DNA of 64,000 nt from Pseudomonadota bacterium (GTDB taxonomy: Bacteria; Pseudomonadota; Alphaproteobacteria; Sphingomonadales; Sphingomonadaceae): contig JAEXAW010000006.1 in NCBI GenBank assembly GCA_023458055.1, positions 124,001 through 188,000 of the forward strand. The letters run 5' to 3'. Below the pieces are notes generated by a model, which made no database searches, had not been told where the DNA came from, and saw only the letters and a program-made list of their open reading frames with translations. This document shows positions 8,587-15,590 of the stretch, in pieces. How positions within the stretch are numbered: position 1 is the first letter of the stretch; the number at the start of each line of letters is the position of its first letter. The position numbers and the translations under genes were made by a program.

Positions 8587-8990
8587 CGCGCTGCGGTTTC
8601 CTTGATCAGCGCGATCATGTTGGGGATGCCCTGGGTGCGGTTCGAGGATAATTGATTGCTGAGGTCGAAGCGCGCAAGCGAGCCCGCAATGTCCATTTGG
8701 GCGACTTCGTTGGCGGGCTTATCCTGCACCGAGGACAGGACCAGCGCAATGATCCCCTTGGTGATGGCGGCATTGCTGTCGGCAAGAAAATGGAGCTTGC
8801 CATCCTGTTCGGTAGGGTAAACCCATACACTCGCCGAACAGCCGCGCACCAAGGTCGCATCGGTCTTGAGCGCATCGGGCATGGGCTCAAGTTCGCGACC
8901 AAGATCAATCAGCAACCGGTAGCGGTCATCGGCATCGAGAAAATCATATTCGTCGTAAATATCGTCGAGCGAGCGGGCAGGGTCAGTCAT
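8574..8990 (-). CDS. sufE: SufE-type sulfur acceptor for Fe-S assembly
   Basis: 138 residues, standard SufE length. The persulfide-accepting cysteine is C51 in the motif LVRGCSASVWV. SufE takes sulfane sulfur from cysteine desulfurase SufS and hands it to the SufBCD scaffold. No other suf gene is in the window. It lies only 20 bases downstream of the phage-shock gene array on the same strand, so it may be its last cistron. The adjacent convergent gene overlaps its last codons. Confidence 0.93.
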   Translation of the reverse strand: MTDPARSLDDIYDEYDFLDADDRYRLLIDLGRELEPMPDALKTDATLVRGCSASVWVYPTEQDGKLHFLADSNAAITKGIIALVLSSVQDKPANEVAQMDIAGSLARFDLSNQLSSNRTQGIPNMIALIKETAARYAA

Positions 8991-9010
8991 GCCCGCTCCT
9001 ATAAGGAGGG

Positions 9011-9253
9011 TTACAGATCGACGCCAGCGGCAATCGCTTCAAGCTTGCGCACGCGTTCCTTAAGGTCCGCGACCTCGATGCGCGAAAAGGTGGTCGGGCG
9101 CTCGTCGTCCCGCCCTGAAACGGTTGATGCCTGAAGCTCGTCGCGCTTGAGGGCAATCCACTCGCGCCAGCCTTTGAGCGCAACCACGCTCACGATCATG
9201 GTCGCGGCAAGGGTCATCAAACCCATGCTGGTATAGAAAATGGGGTCGGTCAT
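9011..9253 (-). CDS. PspB-like small membrane coiled-coil protein (copy 1)
   Basis: 80 residues: one membrane helix (~8-27, MGLMTLAATMIVSVVALKGW) then a charged segment and a short coil DLKERVRKLEAI, the layout of PspB. PspB in enterobacteria is an inner-membrane partner of PspC that relieves PspA-PspF repression under membrane stress. I use the ATG at 9253, with a GGAG site upstream; a longer reading would add 35 uncharacteristic residues. It is the most distal of four PspB-like genes between pspC and sufE. Confidence 0.7.
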   Translation of the reverse strand: MTDPIFYTSMGLMTLAATMIVSVVALKGWREWIALKRDELQASTVSGRDDERPTTFSRIEVADLKERVRKLEAIAAGVDL

Positions 9254-9287
9254 TGCGGTTACTCCGATCACGTCCCTTGAGTCCTGG

Positions 9288-9566
9288 TTATTGGGTTTTG
9301 TCGCGCAATCTGGCGATTTCGCGGTCAAGTTCGATGCTGCGCTGGTCATCCGTCGCAAGGCGTTCGAGGACCGAGATGCGCTCCTTCAAAGTTTTGATTT
9401 CGTCCTGTAGCCGTGCATTTTCCAGCGCCTCATTGGCCTGCGTGTGCGGAGTGCGGACGGAATATTCATTTCCCAGATGATCGCGCCTTACGCCATATTT
9501 TGCGCGCAAAACGCCCGCAACGGAGACGATAGCTACAATCAGGACAACCATTTCAAACGGATTCAT
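9288..9566 (-). CDS. PspB-like small membrane coiled-coil protein (copy 2)
   Basis: 92 residues with an N-terminal membrane helix (~5-20, MVVLIVAIVSVAGVL), a polar linker and a coiled coil from ~45 with TLKERISVLERLATDD and a final helix REIARLRDK. It resembles the neighbouring PspB-like proteins more than any enzyme. The start has an AAGGGAG ribosome site. It is 34 bases from copy 1 and 15 from copy 3, all on one strand, so a single transcript is likely. Specific function unknown. Confidence 0.7.
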   Translation of the reverse strand: MNPFEMVVLIVAIVSVAGVLRAKYGVRRDHLGNEYSVRTPHTQANEALENARLQDEIKTLKERISVLERLATDDQRSIELDREIARLRDKTQ

Positions 9567-9581
9567 TGGCTCAATACTCCC

Positions 9582-9866
9582 TTACGCCCCGGTGGTGATC
9601 TTGGGCGGTTCGACCGTCTGGATATCGCGTAACGCTTCAATCTGCGCGGCGGTATCGAACCCCTTGTCGGTGATGATGCGTTCCAGCACCCGCACTCGCT
9701 GTTCGAGCCGTTCGGTGTGCGCCGCATATTGCGCGGATTTTTCGGCGGTGAGTTCGGTCTGGATAGTCAATTGCTTTTCCTTGAACTTCAGCCAGTTGTG
9801 AAACATCCCCGCGCTGATCGCGAGCAGGGGAATGGAAACCCCCAATATTCCGGCAAGACTGCTCAT
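9582..9866 (-). CDS. PspB-like small membrane coiled-coil protein (copy 3)
   Basis: 94 residues: membrane helix (~4-24, LAGILGVSIPLLAISAGMF), basic stop-transfer region LKFKEKQ, then a coil with RLEQRVRVLERIITDKG and IEALRDI. The RVxxLERI core is shared with the other copies and with PspB. A strong AGGGAGAGG ribosome site precedes the ATG. It is 11 bases from copy 4. Probably part of the phage-shock membrane complex; the role of an extra copy is unknown. Confidence 0.7.
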   Translation of the reverse strand: MSSLAGILGVSIPLLAISAGMFHNWLKFKEKQLTIQTELTAEKSAQYAAHTERLEQRVRVLERIITDKGFDTAAQIEALRDIQTVEPPKITTGA

Positions 9867-9877
9867 GGGACCTCTCC

Positions 9878-10216
9878 CTAATTTTTGGTCGAAATGCGCA
9901 GGGCTTCAATGTCCTGCACCAGGCGGTGGCTGTCATCGGTGACGATGCGCTCGACATTGGCGAGGCGGTCCTTGAGCGAACCGATTTCGGCCTGTAATTG
10001 CGCATTTTCCTGGCTGAGGAGCTTGATGCGTTCCATCTCCGCGCTCGAGGCTTTAGGGTGGAGCGATTGGCCCCACATGCCCTCCAGCGGATAGCCATTC
10101 TTGATCTTGAGCCAGGTGGTGATGACCCATCCCCCGACCCCGGCAATCACGATCACGGTCACGGGTCCGGCGAGGGTGGTCAATATCTGGATGGCATTGG
10201 CGGCAGTGTTACTCAT
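9878..10216 (-). CDS. PspB-like small membrane coiled-coil protein (copy 4)
   Basis: 112 residues from the ATG at 10216. A membrane helix (~12-33, TTLAGPVTVIVIAGVGGWVITTWL) is followed by a linker and a long coil (~60-100) containing LKDRLANVERIVTDDSH and QDIEAL. A GGGAG site lies 11 bases upstream. The open frame extends 22 codons further up, but those residues look non-coding. It follows pspC after a 96-base gap, the largest within this gene row. Confidence 0.7.
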   Translation of the reverse strand: MSNTAANAIQILTTLAGPVTVIVIAGVGGWVITTWLKIKNGYPLEGMWGQSLHPKASSAEMERIKLLSQENAQLQAEIGSLKDRLANVERIVTDDSHRLVQDIEALRISTKN

Positions 10217-10312
10217 GGTTACTGCATGCTCCCTATTTGTTCTTCCCTGCAACTCGGCGCAAGCTTTCGATGGCATCGGCAAGCCGCGTCTAGCTGTCGG
10301 TTGCTTATCTGC

Positions 10313-10822
10313 TTATTTGAGCGCGTCGATCTCGTCGGCGAGGCGGCGGTTCGAACTTACGAAATGCGCTTCAATGTCCGCGATGCGGCGATCAATGTCG
10401 CGCAGTTTGGAGCGCACTTCCTTGGCTGAGCCCGAGCTATTGCTGCGCACGCCCTGCCAGAATTTTGCCTCGACCGCATCGTCGTAAAGGCCGGCAGGTT
10501 TATTCTCCGACATCCAGGCGATCACGACATAAGTGATGAGGTTGAACGGGAAGATGGCGAAGGTCGAAAGGACCGCCGCGAGCCGGATCCAGAGCACATC
10601 GACGCCGGTGTAGTCGGCAATCCCTGCACAGACGCCGAGCCATTTGCCGCGCGCTTTATCGAGATAAAATTTGGTCCGGCTGGGCGCATTTTGACGCTGG
10701 GCCGAGGTCAACGCGATGCTGCGATCATAAGCGCGTTCCAGCCGGTCGTCGCGCTGCAACTGCGCTTCAAGGTCTGCAATCGCCTTGGCATGTTCGTCAA
10801 TCTGGTCTTTGATGCTGTTCAT
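10313..10822 (-). CDS. pspC: Phage-shock protein C with extra coiled-coil flanks
   Basis: 169 residues. The PspC domain (~50-105) has KFYLDKARGKWLGVCAGIADYTGVD and the membrane segment LAAVLSTFAIFPFNLITYVVIAW. An N-terminal coil (~5-45) and a C-terminal coil (~130-169) enclose it; the C-terminal one (LRDIDRRIADIEA, then LADEIDAL) resembles the coils of the PspB-like proteins encoded next to it. PspC is an integral membrane sensor that recruits PspA under stress. It begins 15 bases after pspB and has an AAGGGAC ribosome site. Confidence 0.9.
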   Translation of the reverse strand: MNSIKDQIDEHAKAIADLEAQLQRDDRLERAYDRSIALTSAQRQNAPSRTKFYLDKARGKWLGVCAGIADYTGVDVLWIRLAAVLSTFAIFPFNLITYVVIAWMSENKPAGLYDDAVEAKFWQGVRSNSSGSAKEVRSKLRDIDRRIADIEAHFVSSNRRLADEIDALK

Positions 10823-10836
10823 TGCTTCGAAGTCCC

Positions 10837-11154
10837 TTAGTTGCGTGTCGTGAGGCGGTCGGCCGCCACAATGCGTTCGATGGTCATCAGCCGGTCGTCG
10901 AGACGGCGGGCGGTTTCGTGAAGGTCGTCAAGCAGCGCTTCATCTTCATTGGTCAGCGTCTTCGCCTGCCGCCATTTGGTGACATAATGGAGGAGGAGCC
11001 AAGTTACCGCGACAAGGATGATCCCCGCGACGGTTACCCCGATCACCGGAAAGATTTCGCTTACCATGTGCGAAGCTTCGCGCATCGCTTCGATATCCTG
11101 CGCGGACATATCTCCGCTCCGGACGATGACGGTGGGGTCCGCTGCAATCAGCAT
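10837..11154 (-). CDS. pspB: Phage-shock protein B
   Basis: 105 residues. A periplasmic or short N-terminal stretch, one membrane helix (~36-58, IFPVIGVTVAGIILVAVTWLLLH) and a cytoplasmic coil ending DDRLMTIERIVAADR match PspB. The ATG at 11154 overlaps the pspA stop codon by one base and has GGGAGAGG upstream; a GTG one codon earlier is also possible. Its position directly after pspA and before pspC makes this the orthologous PspB, as opposed to the four extra copies further down. Confidence 0.85.
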   Translation of the reverse strand: MLIAADPTVIVRSGDMSAQDIEAMREASHMVSEIFPVIGVTVAGIILVAVTWLLLHYVTKWRQAKTLTNEDEALLDDLHETARRLDDRLMTIERIVAADRLTTRN

Positions 11155-11825
11155 CACGCCTCTCCCTTCTTCGCCAGCGCCGCCTTCATCGCGGCGAGTT
11201 CTGCGTCGACCTCGTCGGTCGGGGCGAGCGCGGAGATTTCATCCTCAAGGCTGAGCGGGCCGTTCATGCCCAAAGCTTCGGCATGGCCTTCGGCAAAATC
11301 GACCTGGCGTTCGAGCTCATCGAAGCGCGAGAAGGCATCCTTGGTACGCTCGCCGCCATACATGGTGCGCAGCTTGATCCGGTTTTCCGCGCCTTCGAGA
11401 CGCGCGGCAATGACATTCTGGCGGGTCCGCGCCTCGCGCAGCTTGGCCTGCAGCTTGGCAATATCGTCCTCGCTGGCGCGCAGCGCATCATCGAGCACCT
11501 GGATTTCGACCTTGAGCTCGCCCGCCATGTCGGCCGCCTTTTTGCGCTCGATCAGCGCCGCTTTGGCGAGATCCTCGCGGTCCTTGGAGAGCGCCAGCTC
11601 GGCTTTTTCCGTCCAGCTTTCCTGCAGCGCATCAAGCTTCAGCACATGGCGGCGCATTTCCTTCTGGTCGGCAATGTTGCGCGCAGCAGACGCGCGCACC
11701 TCGACCAGAGTTTCTTCCATTTCAAGGATAATAACACGGATCATGCGTGCCGGATCGTCGGAACGGTCCAGAATATCCGTGAAATTGGCGGCGATAATGT
11801 CGCGGGTTCGCGAAAAAATTCCCAT
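11154..11825 (-). CDS. pspA: Phage-shock protein A (PspA/IM30 family)
   Basis: 223 residues, close to the 222 of E. coli PspA. It starts MGIFSRTRDIIAANF, the amphipathic membrane-binding helix, then DPARMIRVIILEMEETLVEVR and long coiled-coil helices to the end. PspA binds stressed inner membrane as oligomers and, when idle, inhibits the activator PspF. The ATG at 11825 is chosen because the family begins there and GGAGA lies upstream; the frame is open ~110 codons further, but that part is not PspA-like. A sigma-54 promoter lies about 220 bases upstream. Confidence 0.95.
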   Translation of the reverse strand: MGIFSRTRDIIAANFTDILDRSDDPARMIRVIILEMEETLVEVRASAARNIADQKEMRRHVLKLDALQESWTEKAELALSKDREDLAKAALIERKKAADMAGELKVEIQVLDDALRASEDDIAKLQAKLREARTRQNVIAARLEGAENRIKLRTMYGGERTKDAFSRFDELERQVDFAEGHAEALGMNGPLSLEDEISALAPTDEVDAELAAMKAALAKKGEA

Positions 11826-11967
11826 CAACATGGTCTCCAATGTGCGGGCGATGTCTGCAAAGTTAAGCGCAGTTTCGCCCGAATGAAAGGGTGATGACGC
11901 CGAAGCACTGCCCCGGGACGGGTGAGGGTTAAGTTGCTCCGGCGTCACGGGGCCGGCTAGAACCAGA

Positions 11968-12009
11968 TTAGTGGACATGGCCGACCTCGTAGAGTTTGAA
12001 CAAAGACAT
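11968..12009 (-). CDS. Possible 13-residue leader peptide upstream of pspA
   Basis: The reading frame encodes MSLFKLYEVGHVH and a stop. It starts about 20 bases after the expected sigma-54 transcription start and has a GAGAGGAA ribosome site (12013-12020) four to five bases before the ATG, better than many real genes here. Its stop is ~140 bases before pspA. It could be a leader peptide affecting pspA translation or a chance frame; conservation in relatives would decide. Confidence 0.3.
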   Translation of the reverse strand: MSLFKLYEVGHVH

Positions 12010-12040
12010 GGATTCCTCTCATTGCGTTTGAGACCAGCAT

Positions 12041-12057
12041 TGCAGGAGCCGTGCCAA
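12041..12057 (-). promoter_or_regulatory. Sigma-54 promoter of the psp operon
   Basis: On the minus strand the bases read TTGGCACGGCTCCTGCA, against the consensus YTGGCACGRNNNTTGCW, with one mismatch in the -12 box and correct GG-GC spacing. It points to pspA and lies between pspA and the divergent PspF gene, as in enterobacteria. Transcription should start near 12030. The 89 bases between this site and the pspF start would hold PspF-binding enhancer sites, not resolved here. Confidence 0.85.
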
Positions 12058-12145
12058 TTTTTCATCCGCGCCGGTTTCTGCGGTTTTTTGGTAAGGTTGG
12101 CGGTTTTCGCTTGCGAAAGATTGGGGATTATGACCAATAGTTGGC

Positions 12146-13186
12146 GTGCAACGCGAAACACAATTTGTTGGCCAATCGCTCGCCTTTCTCGATAGTGTCG
12201 AGCGGGCCAGCCGTGCTGCGCCGCTCAATCGCCCGGTGCTGGTGATCGGAGAGCGCGGCACGGGCAAGGAACTGATCGCCGAGCGCCTGCATCACCTCTC
12301 CAACCGCTGGAAGGGGCCGCTCGTCACGATGAATTGCGCGGCGCTCCCCGAAACGCTGATCGAAGCCGAACTGTTCGGCCATGAAGCGGGCGCGTTCACC
12401 GGCGCGACCAAGGCGCGGGCCGGACGGTTTGAAGAGGCCGACGGCGGCACCTTATTCCTTGATGAACTCGGCACGCTGTCGATGGGCGCGCAGGAACGCT
12501 TGCTGCGCGCGGTCGAATATGGCGAGGTCGCACGCATCGGCTCGTCACGCCCGATCCGCGTCGATTGCCGCATTGTTGCGGCGACCAATGAAGATTTGCC
12601 TGCGCGCGCCGACGCCAACACATTCCGCGCCGACCTCCTCGATCGCCTCTCCTTCGAGGTCATCACGCTCCCGCCGCTGCGCGAACGCGAAGGCGATATT
12701 CCTCTGTTGTCCGACTATTTCGGACGGCGCATGGCGGCGGAACTGGAGTGGGACGAATGGCCGGGCTTTACCCCGCGCGCGGCGGCGGCGCTTGAAGGCT
12801 ATGCCTGGCCCGGCAATGTGCGCGAACTGAGGAATGTCATCGAACGCGCGGTCTATCGCTCCGACCATCTGCGGGGGGCGATTGACGAGATTGTGTTCGA
12901 TCCGTTCGCGAGCCCGTGGAAACCGGCAGGGCAGGGGGCGCCCGCCACGCCGCCTTCCGCCAGCGCATCAACGCCTGCCCTTTCCGCCGAAAGCCCGGCA
13001 GAAATTGTGCCGCAAGCCCAGCCGCAGCACGTCACCGACATCCGCGCGGCGGTCGATGGCTATGAAAAAGCCATCCTCGAAGCCGCAATGGCGCGCTGCC
13101 GCTTCAACCAGAAGCTGACCGCCGAGACATTGGGGCTCACTTATGACCAGTTGCGGCATAGCCTGAAGAAGCATGGGTTGTTGTGA
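12146..13186 (+). CDS. pspF: PspF, sigma-54 enhancer-binding activator
   Basis: 346 residues. A sigma-54 interaction AAA+ domain begins at once: Walker A GERGTGKE (35-42), the sigma-54-contacting GAFTGA (82-87), Walker B GGTLFLDELG and the arginine-rich sensor region. The C-terminus has a Fis-type HTH (MARCRFNQKLTAETLGLTYDQLRHSL in two parts), after a proline and alanine-rich linker. There is no N-terminal receiver or GAF domain, as expected for PspF, which is controlled by PspA binding. The start is GTG; no ATG in frame fits. It is divergent from pspA. Confidence 0.93.
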   Translation: MQRETQFVGQSLAFLDSVERASRAAPLNRPVLVIGERGTGKELIAERLHHLSNRWKGPLVTMNCAALPETLIEAELFGHEAGAFTGATKARAGRFEEADGGTLFLDELGTLSMGAQERLLRAVEYGEVARIGSSRPIRVDCRIVAATNEDLPARADANTFRADLLDRLSFEVITLPPLREREGDIPLLSDYFGRRMAAELEWDEWPGFTPRAAAALEGYAWPGNVRELRNVIERAVYRSDHLRGAIDEIVFDPFASPWKPAGQGAPATPPSASASTPALSAESPAEIVPQAQPQHVTDIRAAVDGYEKAILEAAMARCRFNQKLTAETLGLTYDQLRHSLKKHGLL

Positions 13187-13217
13187 GGGGGGTAAGCAGT
13201 CCTTTCTCCCCATCATT

Positions 13218-13305
13218 CGTCACCCCGAACTTGTTTCGGGGTCCATAGCATCTGCGCTATCGATGGCTCCGGATCTATGGACCCTGAAACAAGTTCAGGG
13301 TGACG
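13218..13305 (+). repeat. Intergenic palindromic repeat, family A (copy 1)
   Basis: An 88-base inverted repeat with arms GTCACCCCGAACTTGTTTC and its near-complement GAAACAAGTTCAGGGTGAC around a middle of about 45 bases. Other copies lie at 24956, 36571 and 43544 and form the ends of two composite elements at 31375 and 31679. All are intergenic. It follows pspF and could act as a transcription end. No gene is seen from 13187 to 13436. Confidence 0.85.
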
Positions 13306-13436
13306 AACTGTATGAACCACGGCGCGCCCGCCCTTCCACGCCGTCACAAAATTTCCCGAACTATTGAGCCTTTTCATCGCCCATGCGTTGCGGCTATGAA
13401 CACCCCCAACAATCAAGACCATGATGGAGACAGAAA

Positions 13437-14048
13437 ATGGCTTTCACGCTTCCCGACCTTCCCTACGCAAAAGATGCTTTTGGCGATCTGATTTCGGCAG
13501 AAACCTTTGATTATCACCACGGCAAGCATCACAAAGCCTATGTCGACAAGGCCAATGAGCTGATTGCGGCGGATGAAGCCTTGCAGAGCAAGTCGCTGGT
13601 TGAGCTCATCAAGACCGCCAAGGGCGGGCTGTTCAATCAGGTCGGCCAGATCTGGAACCACAGCTTTTACTGGCAGTGCCTCAGCCCCGAAAAGCAGGAG
13701 CCCAAGGGCAAGCTCAAAGAGATGATCGACGACCAGTTTGGTTCAACCGATGATCTTGTCGAAAAATTGAAAGCCGAAGCAGTCGGCCATTTCGCCAGCG
13801 GTTGGGCTGCGCTCAACCTTGATGGCGACAAGCTGGTCATCACCTCCTACCACGATGCCGATTGCCCAGTGAAGCATGACGCGAAGCCGCTCCTCATTTT
13901 CGACGTGTGGGAGCATGCTTATTATATCGATTATCGCAACGCCCGCCCCAAATATGCGGGTGACGTGCTCGCCAATGGCATCAACTGGGATTTTGTCGCG
14001 CAGAATCTCGATGGCAAGGGCGCAAGCCGCGCGGACCAGAAGGGCTAA
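13437..14048 (+). CDS. sodB: Superoxide dismutase, iron type
   Basis: 203 residues of the Fe/Mn superoxide dismutase family. Metal ligands are H27, H75, D156 and H160 (FDVWEHAYYIDY). The glutamine Q71 in the N-terminal domain (GQIWNHSFYW) is the arrangement of iron enzymes; manganese enzymes usually have glycine there. It converts superoxide to peroxide and oxygen in the cytoplasm. A GGAGA site precedes the ATG, and a strong terminator follows. Confidence 0.96.
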   Translation: MAFTLPDLPYAKDAFGDLISAETFDYHHGKHHKAYVDKANELIAADEALQSKSLVELIKTAKGGLFNQVGQIWNHSFYWQCLSPEKQEPKGKLKEMIDDQFGSTDDLVEKLKAEAVGHFASGWAALNLDGDKLVITSYHDADCPVKHDAKPLLIFDVWEHAYYIDYRNARPKYAGDVLANGINWDFVAQNLDGKGASRADQKG

Positions 14049-14071
14049 GCCCGCTTCATCATAAGTAAAAA

Positions 14072-14107
14072 AGGGCGGGGCCGCGCACGGGCTTCCCGCC
14101 CTTTTTT
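14072..14107 (+). terminator. Rho-independent terminator after sodB
   Basis: Stem GGGCGGG with CCCGCCC enclosing about 14 bases, followed by six T. It ends 59 bases after the sodB stop. Confidence 0.9.
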
Positions 14108-14302
14108 ATGCGCCCGGCGGGGGCGATTTGCTATTAGGCCCAATTAAGCCTATAGATCGTCCCGCTAACGTCGCACAGATTGCGAATTCGACGCTCCTTT
14201 CTACCCAGCAAGAAGCTGCCTTTTCTCTCTACGCTACCTGGCTTCGCTGCGGGCATACGGTCCGCAGTGTTTCTTTGCTGCCATCATAAAGGAGCTACAA
14301 TC

Positions 14303-14509
14303 ATGGCTACCGGCACCGTTAAATTTTTCAACGCAGACAAGGGCTACGGCTTCATCACCAACGATGATGGCGGCCCGGACGCTTTTGTCCACATTACCGC
14401 CGTCGAAGCGGCGGGCCTGCGCGGCCTCGATAAGGACCAGAAGGTCAGTTACGAGCTGCAACAGGACCAGCGCGGCAAGACCTCGGCCTGCAATTTGCAG
14501 GTTGGTTGA
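14303..14509 (+). CDS. Cold-shock protein, CspA family
   Basis: 68 residues, one cold-shock OB fold with RNP1-like KGYGFITNDDG and RNP2-like DAFVHI. These bind single-stranded nucleic acid and act as RNA chaperones. The ATG at 14303 has an AAAGGAG ribosome site at 14288-14294. The frame is open further upstream but the product starts here by family. The preceding ~130 bases are likely an untranslated leader; cold-shock genes often have such leaders. A terminator follows directly. Confidence 0.95.
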   Translation: MATGTVKFFNADKGYGFITNDDGGPDAFVHITAVEAAGLRGLDKDQKVSYELQQDQRGKTSACNLQVG

Positions 14510-14536
14510 GGCCAACCGGTTTTGGATTAAAGGAAA

Positions 14537-14560
14537 GGGGCGTTCCGGCGCCCCTTTTTT
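14537..14560 (+). terminator. Rho-independent terminator after the cold-shock gene
   Basis: GGGGCG and CGCCCC stem around TTCCGG-type loop bases followed by six T, 28 bases after the stop codon. Confidence 0.9.
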
Positions 14561-14568
14561 GTTAGAAA

Positions 14569-14758
14569 CCTTCTCCCCTCTCCCCTTGTGGGAGAGGGTT
14601 GTGCAGACTTGGCAGCTTGCTGCCTAGTCGAAGCTGGGAGAGGGGTAAGCGATTGCCTTCGGCAATCGCGCGGGCCTTTGGCCCGCACCCCTCTTCCAAC
14701 TGCGCCTAATTCGCTGCGCTCATAAGGCTTCATATCCTTCTCCCACAGGGGGCGAAGG
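14569..14758. repeat. Long intergenic repeat, family B (copy 1)
   Basis: About 190 bases with outer arms of the CCTTCTCCC/GGGAGAAGG type, an internal GCGATTGCC-TTCG-GGCAATCGC hairpin and a GCGGGCC-TTT-GGCCCGC hairpin. Similar elements lie at 35802 and 52821. It separates the cold-shock gene from the convergent yciB and contains no gene. Confidence 0.8.
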
Positions 14759-14772
14759 TTGATGCGTCAGTT

Positions 14773-15441
14773 TCATGCGTCCGGTTTCCCCTCAACCCCC
14801 AAACCGTGCCGCATCAGCATTGGCACATTGGCGAGGACGAAGAGGAACGACACGGCGGTGACGCCCCACACCTTGACCGTGAGCCAGGTGTCAAAGCTCA
14901 GCATCGCGCGCATCACTTCATTGGCAATCGCCATCGCGAGGAAGAAAAAGCCCCAGTTGCGCGAGATTTGGAGCCAGCCAATTTCGTCCAGCCCGTCAAA
15001 CGCCGCCTCGAACACATATTTGAGCAGCGCTTTGCCTTTGAGCCATCCGCCGATGAGGAGGGCTGAGAAAAAGGCATAGATGATCGTCGGCTTGATCTGG
15101 ATGAATTTCTGGTCGTGGAAATAGACGGTAAGCGCGCCGAAGCCGATCACCAGCACGGCCGATAGCCACAGCATCGGCGATACCTTGCCCAATCTCCATT
15201 TGGAGACGATCACCGCGACGATGATCGCGATCATGAAGGCGATGGTGCCCTGGATCGCGGCCGCCGTCTGCCCGAATGACGATGAACCCGAAGGCGAGGT
15301 AAATTTGAACGTCAGGAAAAACACCAGAAGCGGCCCGAAATCGAGCAGGAAGGGAAGGAAACCGCCATGCTTATGCGCGGGCTTTTCCGGGTGCGCAGCC
15401 TCTTCGACGACGAGGCTGGGATCAGGCATTTCTTCGGACAT
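14773..15441 (-). CDS. yciB: YciB/IspZ inner-membrane septation protein
   Basis: 222 residues. After a short charged N-terminus come five or six membrane helices: FLPFLLDFGPLLVFFLTF, IAFMIAIIVAVIVSKW, LWLSAVLVIGFGALTVYF, PTIIYAFFSALLIGGWL and VWGVTAVSFLFVLANVPML. The motif LDFGPLLVFF and the NEVMRAMLS segment are typical of YciB (intracellular septation protein A), which links envelope synthesis with division. The ATG at 15441 has AGGAAA upstream. It lies downstream of ftsY on the same strand, separated by a palindromic repeat. Confidence 0.92.
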   Translation of the reverse strand: MSEEMPDPSLVVEEAAHPEKPAHKHGGFLPFLLDFGPLLVFFLTFKFTSPSGSSSFGQTAAAIQGTIAFMIAIIVAVIVSKWRLGKVSPMLWLSAVLVIGFGALTVYFHDQKFIQIKPTIIYAFFSALLIGGWLKGKALLKYVFEAAFDGLDEIGWLQISRNWGFFFLAMAIANEVMRAMLSFDTWLTVKVWGVTAVSFLFVLANVPMLMRHGLGVEGKPDA

Positions 15442-15454
15442 AGTTTCCTCGTTC

Positions 15455-15585
15455 CCCCCTCCCTTCAGGGAGGGCAATGAAGCCTTGGGGCTGCAAGCCC
15501 TTAGGCGAGTGGGGTGGGGCCGTCCGCAAGGCGCAGCGTTGGTGGACAACCCCACCCCAAACCCCTCCTCTGAAGGGGAGGGGCC
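15455..15585. repeat. Palindromic repeat, family C (copy 1)
   Basis: About 130 bases between ftsY and yciB. Ends are CCCCTCCCTTCAGGGAGGG and CCCCTCCTCTGAAGGGGAGG, with inner GTGGGGTGGGG and CCCCACCCCAA arms and a run encoding nothing recognisable. A related, decayed element follows asd at 37813. Confidence 0.75.
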
Positions 15586-15590
15586 TTATA

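Noticed and set aside
14180..14302. N-terminal extension of the cold-shock protein
   Set aside because: The open frame runs upstream, but the family start and the AAAGGAG site fix the ATG at 14303.
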